Shown here one piece after another: positions 1 through 7,960 of a DNA stretch of 64,000 nucleotides. A program made the translations under genes and the position numbers. Location of the stretch: the NCBI GenBank assembly GCA_023388175.1, contig JAEWGT010000007.1, positions 62,001-126,000 of the forward strand. The letters run 5' to 3'. A model generated the notes under the pieces. The model was not told the origin of the DNA. It worked only from the letters and a program-made list of their open reading frames with translations, and ran no database searches. The stretch's first letter is position 1; the number at the start of each line of letters is the position of its first letter. Source of the DNA: Pseudomonadota bacterium (lineage in GTDB: Bacteria; Pseudomonadota; Alphaproteobacteria; Rhizobiales; Devosiaceae).

Positions 1-95
1 TCCGCGTTTTTTGGAATGAGTCCAACCTGGCAAAGATATAGCCCGTCCTATTACCCCTTGCCAGTACGACCATGGGTTCAATACGAGATGGGGTC

Positions 96-722
96 ATGAC
101 AGAAGGGCAAGCACAGTCGCCGTTTTTGCTTGAGGTTGAAGGCCTTGCCTGCGGCCGCGGCGAGACCGTGCTGGCGCGCGACCTGTCCTTTCGCCTGAAC
201 CAGGGGAGCGGCGTTCTGCTGCGCGGCTCCAATGGCGTGGGCAAATCAACCCTGCTGCTGACACTGGCCGGACTGCTGCCACCCATCGCAGGCACGGTCC
301 GTTTCCACGGCCACGATCCCGAAAGCGGCCCGGCACTGCATTATTGCGGCCACCGCAACGGCATCCGGCCACGCCTGAGCGTCGAGGACACCCTTCGTTT
401 CTGGGCCGCGATCAACGGACCCTGCGGCCTTGCCATCGGCGACGCATTGGAACGGGTCGGACTGGCCGGTACGGCAAGGCTCGACGCCTCCTATCTCTCG
501 GCCGGGCAACAAAGGCGGCTGGCGCTGGCCCGGCTGCTGGTTTCGCCCCGCAAGCTCTGGCTGCTCGACGAACCGACAGCCGCATTGGACAGCCAGGGAC
601 ACGGTTTGGTAGCGAGCCTCCTCGCCGAGCATCTGGATGCAGGCGGCCTGGCCATCATCGCCACCCATGACGATATCGGCCTGACCCGCATGACGACGCT
701 GACGCTGGGGGCAAAGCCATGA
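96..722 (+). CDS. ccmA: Haem exporter ATP-binding protein CcmA
   Basis: ATPase subunit of the CcmAB ABC transporter of System I cytochrome c maturation; it acts on the cytoplasmic face of the inner membrane, where ATP use releases haem-loaded CcmE. The 208-residue protein shows Walker A (GSNGVGKST, about residues 44-52), an ABC signature (LSAGQQ, 134-139) and Walker B ending in LLDEP (156-160). An in-frame ATG at 72 exists, but ATG 96 follows a G-rich AGATGGGG and gives the usual N-terminus. The stop overlaps the ccmB start (ATGA). First gene of ccmABCDG; ccmE, ccmF and ccmH are not in the window. Confidence 0.93.
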   Translation: MTEGQAQSPFLLEVEGLACGRGETVLARDLSFRLNQGSGVLLRGSNGVGKSTLLLTLAGLLPPIAGTVRFHGHDPESGPALHYCGHRNGIRPRLSVEDTLRFWAAINGPCGLAIGDALERVGLAGTARLDASYLSAGQQRRLALARLLVSPRKLWLLDEPTAALDSQGHGLVASLLAEHLDAGGLAIIATHDDIGLTRMTTLTLGAKP

Positions 723-1384
723 CCGGTTTTCTCGCCACGCTGCGGCGTGAATTGCGCCTGTCCCTCGTCGGCAGCGGCGAAATCCTCACCCTGCTTTTGT
801 TTTTTATCATCACCGGCGCGCTCGTGCCCTTCGCGGTGGGACCCGACAAGGACTTGCTCGCCCGGATCGCGCCCGGCATTGTCTGGATCGCGGCCTTTCT
901 CTCCATGCTGATCGGACTCGAAAAACTGTTCCGGCCCGATCGGGACGATGGCACGCTGGCGCTCTATCGCCTCGCCGACCTGCCGCTTTCGGCCATCATT
1001 GCCGCAAAAGTTATCAGCCACTGGCTGACCAGCGCTCTCCCCCTCATCCTTGCCTCGCCGTTTCTGGCCGTGATCCTGTCGATGGATATGGCAGCCTTCT
1101 GGCGCACCGTGCTGTCACTGCTGCTGGGCACGCCGGCTTTGGCCGCATTCGGCACCTTTGGGGCGGCGATAACCGTTGCAATAAGGCGCGGCGGGCTGTT
1201 GGCGCCCATTCTTATCGCGCCGCTCTGCGTGCCGGTGCTGATCTTTGGCGTCGGGGCCATTGCGCCCATGGGCGGGCCCGACCAGGCTGGCGCGGCTTTG
1301 CTCTTCCTTGCGGCACTCAGTCTCATCTCGGTCAGCCTCTCTCCCTTTGCCGCCGCACTTGCGATAGATTGGGGCGAGGAGTAG
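719..1384 (+). CDS. ccmB: Haem exporter permease CcmB
   Basis: Integral membrane partner of CcmA in the haem-handling ABC transporter of cytochrome c maturation. The 221-residue protein is strongly hydrophobic with about six predicted membrane segments (for example around residues 20-40, 45-65, 100-125, 130-155, 160-185 and 195-218), the normal size and topology for CcmB. The N-terminal LATLRRELRLS stretch resembles the cytoplasmic start of the family. It overlaps ccmA by 4 bases and is followed 9 bases later by ccmC, so the genes are almost certainly co-transcribed and translationally coupled. Confidence 0.93.
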   Translation: MTGFLATLRRELRLSLVGSGEILTLLLFFIITGALVPFAVGPDKDLLARIAPGIVWIAAFLSMLIGLEKLFRPDRDDGTLALYRLADLPLSAIIAAKVISHWLTSALPLILASPFLAVILSMDMAAFWRTVLSLLLGTPALAAFGTFGAAITVAIRRGGLLAPILIAPLCVPVLIFGVGAIAPMGGPDQAGAALLFLAALSLISVSLSPFAAALAIDWGEE

Positions 1385-1393
1385 AGGCCCGGC

Positions 1394-2155
1394 ATGACAA
1401 TCGAGACCACACCCAAAATGCGCTGGTGGGACAGGCTGGCCCATCCCGGTCAGTTCCTGATCTGGACGAAATATCTGCTCTGGCCGCTGATCGTGGTCAC
1501 GGCGCTGCTCTTTGCCTTGGGCCTGTGGTTCGCCTTCTTCAATTCGCCGGCCGACTACCAGATGGGTGACACGGTGCGCATCATGTATGTGCATGTCCCC
1601 ACCGCCTGGCTCAGCCAGTTCGTCTATGGCGCCATGGCCGTGTCGGCGCTTGGCACACTGGTCTGGCGCCACCCGATGGCCGACGTCTCGATGAAGGCCG
1701 CTGCCCCGCTCGGCGCCGCCTTTACCGCCATGGCCCTGTTCACCGGCTCCATGTGGGGCCGCCCCACCTGGGGCACGTTCTGGGAATGGGACGGGCGCAT
1801 GACATCGACCCTGATCCTGCTCTTCATCTATCTCGGCATCGTGGCCCTGTGGCGGGCCTTTGACGATCAGCTGCGCGCGGCCCGCGTCATCGCCATTTTC
1901 ACACTGGTCGGCGCGGTCAATGTGCCGATCATCAAATTCTCCGTCGACTGGTGGAGCACATTGCACCAGCCAGCCAGTGTCTTCCGCGCCGATGGCCCGA
2001 CCATGCCGGGTTCGCTGCTGACGCCGCTTTTCATCATGTTCTTCGCCTTCACTTTCCTGTTCATCAACCTGCAGGTGGTGACCATGCGCACCGAAGTGCG
2101 CCGCCGCCGCCTCGTGACGCTGGAACGCAAGGCCGCACGGGAGGCCGTCGCATGA
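1394..2155 (+). CDS. ccmC: Haem transporter / CcmE-loading protein CcmC
   Basis: Inner-membrane haem-handling protein that presents haem to the periplasmic chaperone CcmE. The 253-residue sequence has the six-helix family layout, the tryptophan-rich WWD-type loop (WGRPTWGTFWEWD, residues 121-133) and the two conserved histidines expected to ligate haem (H67 in HVPTAW, H191 in WWSTLHQPAS). The C-terminus is basic and cytoplasmic. The stop overlaps the ccmD start by 4 bases. All key motifs are intact, so there is no sign of decay. Confidence 0.95.
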   Translation: MTIETTPKMRWWDRLAHPGQFLIWTKYLLWPLIVVTALLFALGLWFAFFNSPADYQMGDTVRIMYVHVPTAWLSQFVYGAMAVSALGTLVWRHPMADVSMKAAAPLGAAFTAMALFTGSMWGRPTWGTFWEWDGRMTSTLILLFIYLGIVALWRAFDDQLRAARVIAIFTLVGAVNVPIIKFSVDWWSTLHQPASVFRADGPTMPGSLLTPLFIMFFAFTFLFINLQVVTMRTEVRRRRLVTLERKAAREAVA

Positions 2156-2298
2156 TCGAGTTGGGCCAGCATGCCAGCTTTATCGCCGCTGCCTATATCG
2201 GGGTATTTGCCGGGGTCGCCGGCCTTATCTGCTGGACGATTTTCGATAGCCGCCGCGTTTCGAAAAAGCTCGAACAACTCGGGGATCGCCGCGGTTGA
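2152..2298 (+). CDS. ccmD: Haem exporter accessory protein CcmD
   Basis: Small membrane protein (48 residues) that binds CcmABC and helps release holo-CcmE. It starts at the ATG at 2152, overlapping the ccmC stop. One transmembrane helix (about residues 7-31, from HASFIAAAYIGVF onward) is followed by a basic tail (DSRRVSKKLEQL), which is the standard CcmD pattern. Small size and low conservation often cause this gene to be missed; position between ccmC and ccmG is the main support. Confidence 0.85.
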   Translation: MIELGQHASFIAAAYIGVFAGVAGLICWTIFDSRRVSKKLEQLGDRRG

Positions 2299-2831
2299 TG
2301 CGTTACCTGTTTTTCGCCTTGCCGCTCATTGCCCTTGTGGCGCTGGTGTCGATCTTTGCCTTTTCCATCGACCGCGATGCGAGCCTGGTACGCTCGGTGC
2401 TGATCGACCGGCCAGCACCGCAATTCAGCCTTTCGCCCGTCGAGGGGCTGGACGTGCCGGGCTTCGACACGGCGGCCCTGACCGGCGCGCCGACAATCGT
2501 CAACGTCTTTGCCTCTTGGTGCATTCCCTGCCGCGACGAACATCCCCTGCTTGAAGCGCTCAAAGCCGAGACATCGGTGCGCATGTTCGGCATCAACCAT
2601 TCCGACGCGCCGGAAAATGCCCGCGCCTTCCTCGCTGAACTCGGCAATCCCTATGACGCGGTGGGGGCCGACCGGGACCGGCGCGTTTCCATCGACTGGG
2701 GCGTCTATGGCGTGCCGGAAACGTTCCTGGTCGATGCCGACGGGGTGATCATCTACAAGCATGTTGGCCCGCTGACACAGGAAGCGATCACATCTGAGCT
2801 CAAACCGGCCATTGAAGCGTTGAACCGCTGA
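2298..2831 (+). CDS. ccmG: Thiol:disulfide interchange protein CcmG/DsbE
   Basis: Membrane-anchored periplasmic thioredoxin-like protein that reduces apocytochrome c or CcmH cysteines so haem can be ligated. It has an N-terminal membrane anchor (about residues 3-24), the thioredoxin-fold active site WCIPC (C75 and C78) and the downstream GVPETFLVDADG segment containing the cis-proline. A TTG at 2295 is in frame immediately before ATG 2298; I chose ATG, which overlaps the ccmD stop (TGATG). Last gene of the visible ccm run. Confidence 0.93.
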   Translation: MRYLFFALPLIALVALVSIFAFSIDRDASLVRSVLIDRPAPQFSLSPVEGLDVPGFDTAALTGAPTIVNVFASWCIPCRDEHPLLEALKAETSVRMFGINHSDAPENARAFLAELGNPYDAVGADRDRRVSIDWGVYGVPETFLVDADGVIIYKHVGPLTQEAITSELKPAIEALNR

Positions 2832-2897
2832 TTTGTTCAGATTTCATTCAGCTTTGGTTTGGCATCTAGGGACCGTTAGCTTTTTGGTAAAAGAGTA

Positions 2898-3044
2898 GTG
2901 GCCTTGCGTCTGATCCAGAACTTCATCCGCAACGAAAGCGGCGTGTCTGTTATCGAATACGGCCTTATCGCCGCCATCGTCACCGTCGCCACCACCTTTG
3001 CCGTCTCGGCCGCAGGCTACAACATCACCGACATTCTGGGCTGA
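2898..3044 (+). CDS. Flp/Fap-type pilin
   Basis: Short gene (48 codons) encoding a Flp-family type IVb prepilin, the structural subunit of tight-adherence pili. After a short basic leader (RLIQNFIRNESG) comes the G|XXXXEY processing signature (G15, E20, Y21: GVSVIEYGLIAAIV) and a hydrophobic helix to the C-terminus. The start is uncertain: GTG 2898 lies only 2 nt after the purine run AAAAGAG, whereas TTG 2904 sits 8 nt after it and may be the true start. An in-frame TAG at 2877 limits the 5' end. No tad/cpa secretion genes are nearby, so it is an orphan pilin locus here. Confidence 0.8.
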   Translation: MALRLIQNFIRNESGVSVIEYGLIAAIVTVATTFAVSAAGYNITDILG

Positions 3045-3095
3045 TCCACTTGGTTTCAGGGCAACAATTGCTTCATATGGGGCGAGGAGCTGCCT

Positions 3096-3554
3096 ATGTC
3101 CCGCACTGACGAGTCCAGCCGACTGATCGCCGCTGACCCCCAGATCATATATGATGCCATGTCCAACCCCGAGGCATTGGCGACTTGGCTGCCACCTGCC
3201 GGCATGCATGGGGAAATGATCGATTTCGCGCTGCGGCCGGGCGGTCATTACAAGATGATCCTGCGCCATGATGATGTGTCGATTGCCGGCAAAAGCGATG
3301 GCAATGAAGATATTGCCATGGCCCGCTTTGTCGAGCTCGTGCCGGGCAAGCTGATCGTTCTGCACATCGATTTTCCATCCGACGATCCCGCCTTCGCCGG
3401 CACCATGGTCATGCACTGGAAACTTGATGATGCAGCTGGCGGCACCTTGGTCACGATCCGCGCCGAAAATGTTCCTGAAGGGATCAGCGCCTCCGACCAT
3501 GCCGAGGGCTTGAGTTCATCGCTGGAAAATCTGGCTGATTTCGTCGAGAAGTAA
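3096..3554 (+). CDS. SRPBCC (AHSA1/START-like) domain protein
   Basis: 152-residue protein with the helix-grip fold pattern of the SRPBCC/AHSA1 family: an N-terminal ADPQIIYDAMSNPEALATWL segment and a C-terminal helix rich in A, E and S that typically closes a hydrophobic ligand cavity. Members bind small hydrophobic ligands or act as Hsp90-activator-like proteins; the ligand here cannot be told from sequence. A strong ribosome site (GAGGAG) precedes ATG 3096. It lies alone between the pilin gene and the convergent DUF1674 gene. Confidence 0.75.
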   Translation: MSRTDESSRLIAADPQIIYDAMSNPEALATWLPPAGMHGEMIDFALRPGGHYKMILRHDDVSIAGKSDGNEDIAMARFVELVPGKLIVLHIDFPSDDPAFAGTMVMHWKLDDAAGGTLVTIRAENVPEGISASDHAEGLSSSLENLADFVEK

Positions 3555-3574
3555 GCGAGTAAGCCGCGCTTACA

Positions 3575-3796
3575 TCAGAAATCGCTGGTCAGACCCTTGA
3601 TTTCCCAATCGCCATAGCGACCCGGTTCGAGCCCGCCACGGCCGCCCTTTTCCCTAGGCGCCATGGCACTGGCCTTGTCAATGTCCAGCCGCCGCGCCTC
3701 TGCTTCCGCCAGAGCGCGCTGCGCCGCCGGCGTCAGCACCCTTGGCTCCACGGCCTCGACTTCGGTTTCAGACTCGTCCATGTGATGATCCGACAT
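3575..3796 (-). CDS. DUF1674 protein, SDHAF4-like succinate dehydrogenase assembly factor
   Basis: 73-residue protein ending in the DUF1674 signature GGRGGLEPGRYGDWEIKG with terminal SDF. In eukaryotes the homologous SDHAF4/Sdh8 binds flavinylated SdhA during complex II assembly, and bacterial members are presumed to do the same. The N-terminal half is acidic and low in complexity, as in the family. It is divergent from htpX (82-bp gap). No sdh genes are in the window, so the role is inferred from the family only. Confidence 0.75.
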   Translation of the reverse strand: MSDHHMDESETEVEAVEPRVLTPAAQRALAEAEARRLDIDKASAMAPREKGGRGGLEPGRYGDWEIKGLTSDF

Positions 3797-3878
3797 TACG
3801 ATTTATCCATCCGCTTGCACGGAACCGGCAGACACACAACATAGTTGGTCGAAAGATCCAACCCAAGGGGTTTGACCC

Positions 3879-4862
3879 ATGTTCAATGCCTTCCGCACCT
3901 TTGTCCTGCTCGCGGGCATGACCGCGCTCTTCATGGTGGTGGGCTATTTTATCGGCGGCACCGGCGGCATGATGATCGCCCTCGTCTTCGCCGCAGGCAC
4001 CAATCTCTTCGCCTATTGGAATTCGGACAAGATGGTGCTGCGCATGCAGAACGCCGTCCCGGTCGAGCGCTCCCGCGCCCCCGAACTCTATGAGATGGTC
4101 GACGTGCTCTCCCAGCGCGCCGGCATTCCCACGCCTGCCGTCTATGTGATCGAGACTGACCAGCCCAACGCTTTCGCCACCGGCCGCGATCCGAATAATG
4201 CGGCCGTTGCTGTCAGCTCCGGCCTGTTGCGCCAGCTCGATACCCGCGAAGTCGCCGGCGTCGTGGCCCATGAGCTGGCCCATATCAAGAACCGCGACAC
4301 GCTGACCATGACCATCACGGCCACACTCGCCGGCGCGATTTCGGCGCTGGCGCAGTTTGGCCTCTTCTTCGGCGGCGGCAATAACCGGGATAATCCGCTG
4401 GGCGGTATTGGCGCATTGCTGATGGTGTTCCTTGCGCCCATGGCGGCCATGATCGTGCAGATGGCGGTGAGCCGTACCCGCGAGTACGAAGCCGACAAGG
4501 ACGGCGCCATGATTGCCGGCGACCCCCTCGCTCTGGCCTCGGCGCTGAATAAGATTGCCAGCCTGGCCGGCCGTCAGGTCAATGTCGCCGCCGAGCGCAA
4601 CCCGGCCATGGCCCATATGTATATCGTCAATCCGCTTAACGGACAGCGGATGGACAATCTGTTTTCCACCCATCCCGATACCGGAAACCGCATCGCGGCC
4701 CTGCAAAAGCTTGCAGCAGAGATGAGCCTGGACGATAAGGGACGCCGCCCCCAGCCCCGTCCGCGCCCCGCTTCGAGCGGCCGCGATATTGGCGGCGGCT
4801 GGCGCGTGCCGACCGTGGGGCGCACCGAAGACGATGGCGGTGCGCGCGGTCCCTGGGGATAG
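3879..4862 (+). CDS. htpX: Membrane zinc metalloprotease HtpX
   Basis: Inner-membrane M48-family protease that degrades misfolded membrane proteins. The 327-residue sequence has two N-terminal membrane helices (about 8-25 and 30-46), the zinc site HELAH (131-135), two further hydrophobic segments (145-165 and 175-197) and the third zinc ligand region SRTREYEADKDGA (glutamate about 204). The C-terminal tail is proline/arginine-rich and variable. AAGGGG lies 8 nt before ATG 3879. It is followed by rsmB after 9 bases, suggesting one transcript. Confidence 0.95.
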   Translation: MFNAFRTFVLLAGMTALFMVVGYFIGGTGGMMIALVFAAGTNLFAYWNSDKMVLRMQNAVPVERSRAPELYEMVDVLSQRAGIPTPAVYVIETDQPNAFATGRDPNNAAVAVSSGLLRQLDTREVAGVVAHELAHIKNRDTLTMTITATLAGAISALAQFGLFFGGGNNRDNPLGGIGALLMVFLAPMAAMIVQMAVSRTREYEADKDGAMIAGDPLALASALNKIASLAGRQVNVAAERNPAMAHMYIVNPLNGQRMDNLFSTHPDTGNRIAALQKLAAEMSLDDKGRRPQPRPRPASSGRDIGGGWRVPTVGRTEDDGGARGPWG

Positions 4863-4871
4863 AAGATAAAC

Positions 4872-6173
4872 GTGGCGCATAAACCCGATCCTGCGGGCCT
4901 CAAACTCCGTCTCATTGCCGCCCAACGGTTGAAATCCGTTCTGGGCGGCGACCATTTTTCGCCCCTGTCCAGCACTGACCTGCCGGATGGCCGGGATCGC
5001 GCATTGGCCAACCGGCTGATCACAACTGCCCTGCGCCGCCACGGCCAGATCGATGTGATGATTGGCGAATTGCTCGAAAAAGGACTGCCAGCCCGCTCGG
5101 GCACATTTGAGGCCGTGCTGCGCCTGTCCCTGGCTCAACTGGTCTTCATGCCCGATCTTGGCGCCCATTCGGCACTGTTTCTCGCCGTGGAAGCCATCAA
5201 GCGCGACAACAAGGCCCGCCATCTCTCGGGGTTGATGAATGCCGTCCTGCGCAAGGCGCAATCCAACTCGGCCCGCTATGGACTGATGGACGATATGCTG
5301 CTCCTGCCCCGGGCGGTCGAGCAGCGCTGGACCCAGACCTATGGCGCCGACGCCACTGCCCGCTTTGCCGAAGCGCTTGTTGCCGGCGCGCCGCTCGACC
5401 TCACCCTGCGCGACGACGATGCCGAACTGGTCACGGCTCTGGGCGCTGAAAAGCTGATGGCCGATTCGGTGCGGCTCGAAAGCCGCGACCGCCCGGTCGA
5501 AGCCCTGCCCGGTTATGAGAGCGGTGGTTTCTGGGTGCAGGACGCCGCCGCCGCCATCCCCGCACGGCTGATCAATCTGCCCGTCGGCGCCAGCGTGCTC
5601 GACCTTTGCGCCGCGCCCGGCGGCAAGACCGCGCAATTGATCAAGGCCGGTTACAGGGTCACTGCCCTCGATAATGACGGCAAGCGCCTTGAACGGCTGC
5701 AGACCAATATGGACCGGCTCGGCTATGCCGCTGACGTGGTGGAAGCCGACGCGGCCAATTACGCGCCGCCCAAGCCCTTTAACGGCATCCTGCTGGACGC
5801 GCCCTGTTCGGCCACCGGCACATTCCGCCGCCATCCAGAAGTGCTCTGGCATCGCTCCGCAAGCGATATTGCCGGGCGCGTGCGCCTGCAACAGGCCCTT
5901 ATGGCCAATGCCTTCCGCTGCCTCGAAATCGGCGGCATCCTGATTTACTGCACCTGCTCGCTGGAGCCTGAAGAGGGTGAATTGCAGGTGGATTGGGCCG
6001 TCGGCGCCTTGCCGGGGCTCGAACTTGCGCCCATAAGCGCGGACGAGCTGCCGGCCCTTTCGGGTGCTGTAAGCCCGCGCGGCCTGGTCCGCACCCATCC
6101 CGCAATGTCGCCGGGCACAGGAAATGCGGGAATGGACGGGTTCTTCGTGGCGCGCTTCCGGCGAACGCGGTAA
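4872..6173 (+). CDS. rsmB: 16S rRNA (cytosine-967-C5)-methyltransferase RsmB
   Basis: SAM-dependent m5C methyltransferase for 16S rRNA C967. The 433-residue protein has a NusB-like N-terminal RNA-binding domain (about 1-140) and a Rossmann methyltransferase domain with motif I LDLCAAPGGKTAQL (about 242-255), the PCSATG motif carrying a catalytic cysteine (about 311) and the YCTCSLEPEE motif with the second cysteine (about 360). It starts with GTG, 9 bases after htpX. The htpX-rsmB pairing is common in related alphaproteobacteria. Confidence 0.92.
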   Translation: MAHKPDPAGLKLRLIAAQRLKSVLGGDHFSPLSSTDLPDGRDRALANRLITTALRRHGQIDVMIGELLEKGLPARSGTFEAVLRLSLAQLVFMPDLGAHSALFLAVEAIKRDNKARHLSGLMNAVLRKAQSNSARYGLMDDMLLLPRAVEQRWTQTYGADATARFAEALVAGAPLDLTLRDDDAELVTALGAEKLMADSVRLESRDRPVEALPGYESGGFWVQDAAAAIPARLINLPVGASVLDLCAAPGGKTAQLIKAGYRVTALDNDGKRLERLQTNMDRLGYAADVVEADAANYAPPKPFNGILLDAPCSATGTFRRHPEVLWHRSASDIAGRVRLQQALMANAFRCLEIGGILIYCTCSLEPEEGELQVDWAVGALPGLELAPISADELPALSGAVSPRGLVRTHPAMSPGTGNAGMDGFFVARFRRTR

Positions 6174-6280
6174 AGGCTTCGTGAACGCCGTTATGGCAAA
6201 CTCGGCGTCAGGAACGAGTGAGTGAGATTGGCCGTCATGCGCAGCAATGCCACCGCACCGGACCATCTGGAGCGCGGAAC

Positions 6281-7888
6281 GTGAGCGGTCGGTTAATCGG
6301 AACCGGGCGCCAATGGGCGTATGGTCTGGCTGATTCCCTGGTGACCCTGCCGCTGTTGCGCTGGACCTGGCGTGGCCAGGGCGACATTGCCTTTGCCGGC
6401 GACCTGCCCGATTTCCGTCCTGCCGACCGCGATGCCGTCCGCGACATGATGTCGGGGCGCTATCTCCTCGCGTCGAAGCTGTTCGAAACCGGCGGCGCCT
6501 CACCCTTTTCGCTCGATATCGATCATCCCGACTGGTGGAACAACCTGCATGCCTTTTCCTGGTTGCGGCATTTCCGCGATGTCCGCGACCCGGGCGAACG
6601 CCTGTTTGCCCGCACGCTGGTGCTTGACTGGATCGGGCGTGAAGGCCAATTCGAGCATGATAGCTGGACCCTCAGCCTCACCGCGCAGCGCGTTCTCAAC
6701 TGGCTTCGCCACCTGACCCTTCTGCTCGATGGCGCAACCGCCGATCAGGCGAAGACCATCCAGCGCAGCCTCGGCACCCAGGTGCAGAGCCTGCGCGTCC
6801 GCGGCTCGCTGGCTTCCGAGCCGGTGGAAGCCCTGTTTGCCGCAATCGGCCTGCTCGGCGCCGAACTCTGCAATGTCGCCGACGTGCCCGACATCGATGC
6901 CGCCGTGACGAGGCTCGACGCCACTCTGGCGCGGCAGCTCGATGATGACGGCCTGCATCTGTCGCGCAATCCGCGCCTGCAACTGTCGCTGCTGACCGAA
7001 TTGTCCAGCCTCAAGCGCGCCCTGGGCCGCCACGGCAGCCCCACAACTGCCGAACTGAGCAACCGCATCGACCGCATGCACGAGGCGCTGGACGCGCTGA
7101 CCCTCTCCAGTGGAGAGCCGGTCTATTTCAACGGCTGCGGGCAGGTGCCGCACGATATTCTGGTGGCCGTACAGGCCAATGGCCCCACGCCGTCCCGCCG
7201 CTCCCGGCTTCTGGGTGGCTATGGCATTGTGCGTGCCGGCGACAGTGTGGTTATTGCCGATTCCGGCCTTGTGCCGCCGCGCGGCTTTGACGGAGAAATC
7301 CACGCCGGGGCGCTGGCCTTTGAATTTGCCCATGGCAGCGAATTGATTGTCGGCTCCTGCGGGCCCGCGCCCTCCGACATGCCGGAAAGCAGGGAACTGT
7401 TCCGGCAGGCCATTGCCCATTCCACCGCCACGATCGACGCCGAGGACGCGCTGACGAGGGATGGGGCCGCGCCGCCGATGACGCTCGATACCGCCGAGCA
7501 CATGCTGGCCATGACCTCCGCAGGTTATGCCGGGCCGTTCGGGGCCGAGGTCGAACGGCGGCTGACCCTGTTGGCGGACGGCACGACGCTGGTGGGGCAG
7601 GATCGCATCCTGGTCCAGAACGACAAGCTCGCCGGACGGCTGGCCATCCGCTTCCACCTCGCGCCGGGCATCATGGTGCGCCGCCCTTCCGGCGAGGGCA
7701 TGGCGCGGCTCGTCCTGCCCAATGGCATGATCTGGAGCTTCCTCTGGGAAGGCGCCGACTTCCACGAGGAAGACAGTGTGCGCCAGTCCTCCTATCTGGG
7801 CTTTCACCGCACGCGCCAACTGGTGCTGGAAACCGATATCGCCCCCGGCGCCGAAGTGGCCTGGATTTTCACGCTGGAACAGCAATAG
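6281..7888 (+). CDS. Heparinase II/III-like protein
   Basis: 535-residue protein of the heparinase II/III family: an alpha-helical N-terminal part (DIDHPDWWNNLHAFSWLRHF, about residues 76-95 from this start) and a C-terminal beta-rich domain. Related alphaproteobacterial proteins lie between rsmB and purH, but their substrate is not established; a role in polysaccharide turnover is only inferred. An earlier in-frame GTG at 6218 would add 21 residues, but GTG 6281 has GGAG 8 nt upstream and better resembles a true start. No obvious signal peptide is visible. Confidence 0.8.
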   Translation: MSGRLIGTGRQWAYGLADSLVTLPLLRWTWRGQGDIAFAGDLPDFRPADRDAVRDMMSGRYLLASKLFETGGASPFSLDIDHPDWWNNLHAFSWLRHFRDVRDPGERLFARTLVLDWIGREGQFEHDSWTLSLTAQRVLNWLRHLTLLLDGATADQAKTIQRSLGTQVQSLRVRGSLASEPVEALFAAIGLLGAELCNVADVPDIDAAVTRLDATLARQLDDDGLHLSRNPRLQLSLLTELSSLKRALGRHGSPTTAELSNRIDRMHEALDALTLSSGEPVYFNGCGQVPHDILVAVQANGPTPSRRSRLLGGYGIVRAGDSVVIADSGLVPPRGFDGEIHAGALAFEFAHGSELIVGSCGPAPSDMPESRELFRQAIAHSTATIDAEDALTRDGAAPPMTLDTAEHMLAMTSAGYAGPFGAEVERRLTLLADGTTLVGQDRILVQNDKLAGRLAIRFHLAPGIMVRRPSGEGMARLVLPNGMIWSFLWEGADFHEEDSVRQSSYLGFHRTRQLVLETDIAPGAEVAWIFTLEQQ

Positions 7889-7960
7889 CGATTGGCCTTT
7901 TGGCTGCGTCGTGCTAGCGAGCCCCGAAATCCTCCTCAATTGACGGCGAGACATTATCCC

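Noticed and set aside
3768..6503. Very long minus-strand reading frame opposite htpX and rsmB
   Set aside because: Antisense artefact of GC-rich codon bias; no recognisable domains, and two well-supported genes occupy the plus strand.
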